Below are positions 63,501 to 64,000 of a stretch of DNA of 64,000 bases, one piece after another. Made by a program: the position numbers and the translations under genes. Below the pieces are notes generated by a model. That model did not search any database and was not told the DNA's origin. It was given only the letters and a program-made list of their open reading frames with translations. The stretch spans positions 250,501 to 314,500 of the forward strand of contig JAJFZO010000034.1 in NCBI GenBank assembly GCA_021397835.1, given 5' to 3'. Each line of letters starts with the position of its first letter. Within the stretch, counting starts at the first letter, position 1. Source of the stretch: Moringa oleifera. Its lineage: Eukaryota; Streptophyta; Magnoliopsida; Brassicales; Moringaceae.

Positions 63501-64000
63501 AAGAAGCAAGTGAAAATGGGCTTAAAATGCCTCCATTTGCTTTATTTGGGTGTACTTATCACTGAATCTATTTACATATGATTATGAAAAATCATAGGTG
63601 ATGAATTGCTATTGCGGTATTATACTATTGATGATAGATTCTCTAAATTTTAGCACTGGAACAAAAGAAAGAAAAAAAAAATCGTTGAGAGGGGAAATAT
63701 CTTACATTTCTGTTATGTATTTTTAGGAGCAGAAAGAGAAGGTTGAGGTCATCTGCATTAACAAATCCAATTGAACATGGAATATTAATTTTCATTAGTC
63801 TCTTCTTTTATTGATAAACAATTATTTGAACCATCTGAGCAAGCTGTACTGAATAGCCCTTCTTTTTTTTTTTTTTCGTAGGTATAATGGAGTGGAAGGT
63901 CTGCACACTAAAGTGACTGAGTTTGTGAAGGACAAGGACTGTCTCGTATGTGGTCCAGGTGTTCTTATTGAGCTGGACATCTCAGTTACTTTACAGAAGG
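60576..64000 (+). CDS. ECR1: ECR1, catalytic subunit of the NEDD8-activating enzyme (partial)
   Basis: With AXR1 it adenylates NEDD8/RUB1 and passes it to RCE1, driving cullin neddylation and auxin signalling. Eight exons lie in the window: 60576-60677, 60834-60997, 61535-61737, 62336-62568, 62664-62726, 62809-62865, 63292-63413 and 63882 to the edge. The C-terminal part lies beyond. The nucleotide-binding loop [16 protein letters not shown] is at residues 45-60, and NLNRQFLFR follows as in UBA3. The catalytic cysteine is about Cys211 in [12 protein letters not shown]. The zinc-binding pairs are PCFECT (194/197) and CLVCGPG near the edge. [20 protein letters not shown] is highly conserved. 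Intron 2 appears to start with GC rather than GT at 60998. The start gives a short hydrophilic N-terminus without targeting signal, as expected for a nuclear/cytosolic enzyme. Confidence 0.95.

Noticed and set aside
1..64000. CRISPR arrays, bacterial operons, integrated viral sequence
   Set aside because: No spaced direct-repeat array, no bacterial-type gene spacing and no viral capsid, movement or pararetroviral domains were seen. The only reverse transcriptases are LINE type.

Overview
This is nuclear DNA of a core eudicot, probably a woody species. Genes are split by short AT-rich GT-AG introns, spacers are very AT-rich, and the transposons are plant L1-type LINEs and MITEs. Ten genes have recognisable families; most are complete, one is frameshifted and one runs off the right edge. 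I assigned them by family knowledge and by building exon models by eye; no database search was possible.

Layout, left to right. 1-5.27 kb: no gene supported. 5.27-6.66 kb (-): the stomatal bHLH factor MUTE. 9.3-11.65 kb (-): a small dual-specificity MAP-kinase phosphatase of the MKP2/DsPTP1 type. 13.25-14.56 kb (+): a frameshifted copy of a basic-7S-globulin/EDGP-type aspartic-protease-like gene. 17.18-18.46 kb (+): an intact, intronless, catalytically degenerate relative. 18.5-23 kb: AT-rich spacer with MITEs and a 51-nt poly-G run. 23.06-24.36 kb (+): the aquaporin NIP7;1 behind a chain of upstream ORFs. 24.4-30.7 kb: AT-rich spacer. 30.74-33.93 kb (+): AILP1-like DUF3700 protein. 37.6-38.4 kb (+): NF-YC. 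39.9-50.4 kb (-): ATP-dependent NAD(P)HX dehydratase in 11 exons; intron 8 holds a 6-kb LINE that itself contains a second, 5'-truncated LINE in the opposite orientation, both with recognisable target-site duplications. 50.80-51.00 kb (+): a 66-aa single-pass membrane protein, divergent from the dehydratase. 54.2-54.7 kb (-): a weak two-exon gene candidate. 56.6-59.3 kb (+): TBL10/11-type polysaccharide O-acetyltransferase. 60.6 kb to the edge (+): ECR1, the catalytic subunit of the NEDD8-activating enzyme, incomplete.

The genes do not form one pathway, but their order is informative. From memory, Arabidopsis carries TBL10, NIP7;1, MKP2 and MUTE together on chromosome 3, and EDGP-like proteases, AILP1, the NAD(P)HX dehydratase, TBL11 and ECR1 together on chromosome 5. 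This window holds both sets in one interval, as expected of an unfractionated ancestral block. The remaining interest lies in the nested retrotransposons, the MITE family with TTA/TAA duplications, the NIP7;1 leader, the poly-G tract and a likely GC-AG intron in ECR1. I found no new multi-gene system.
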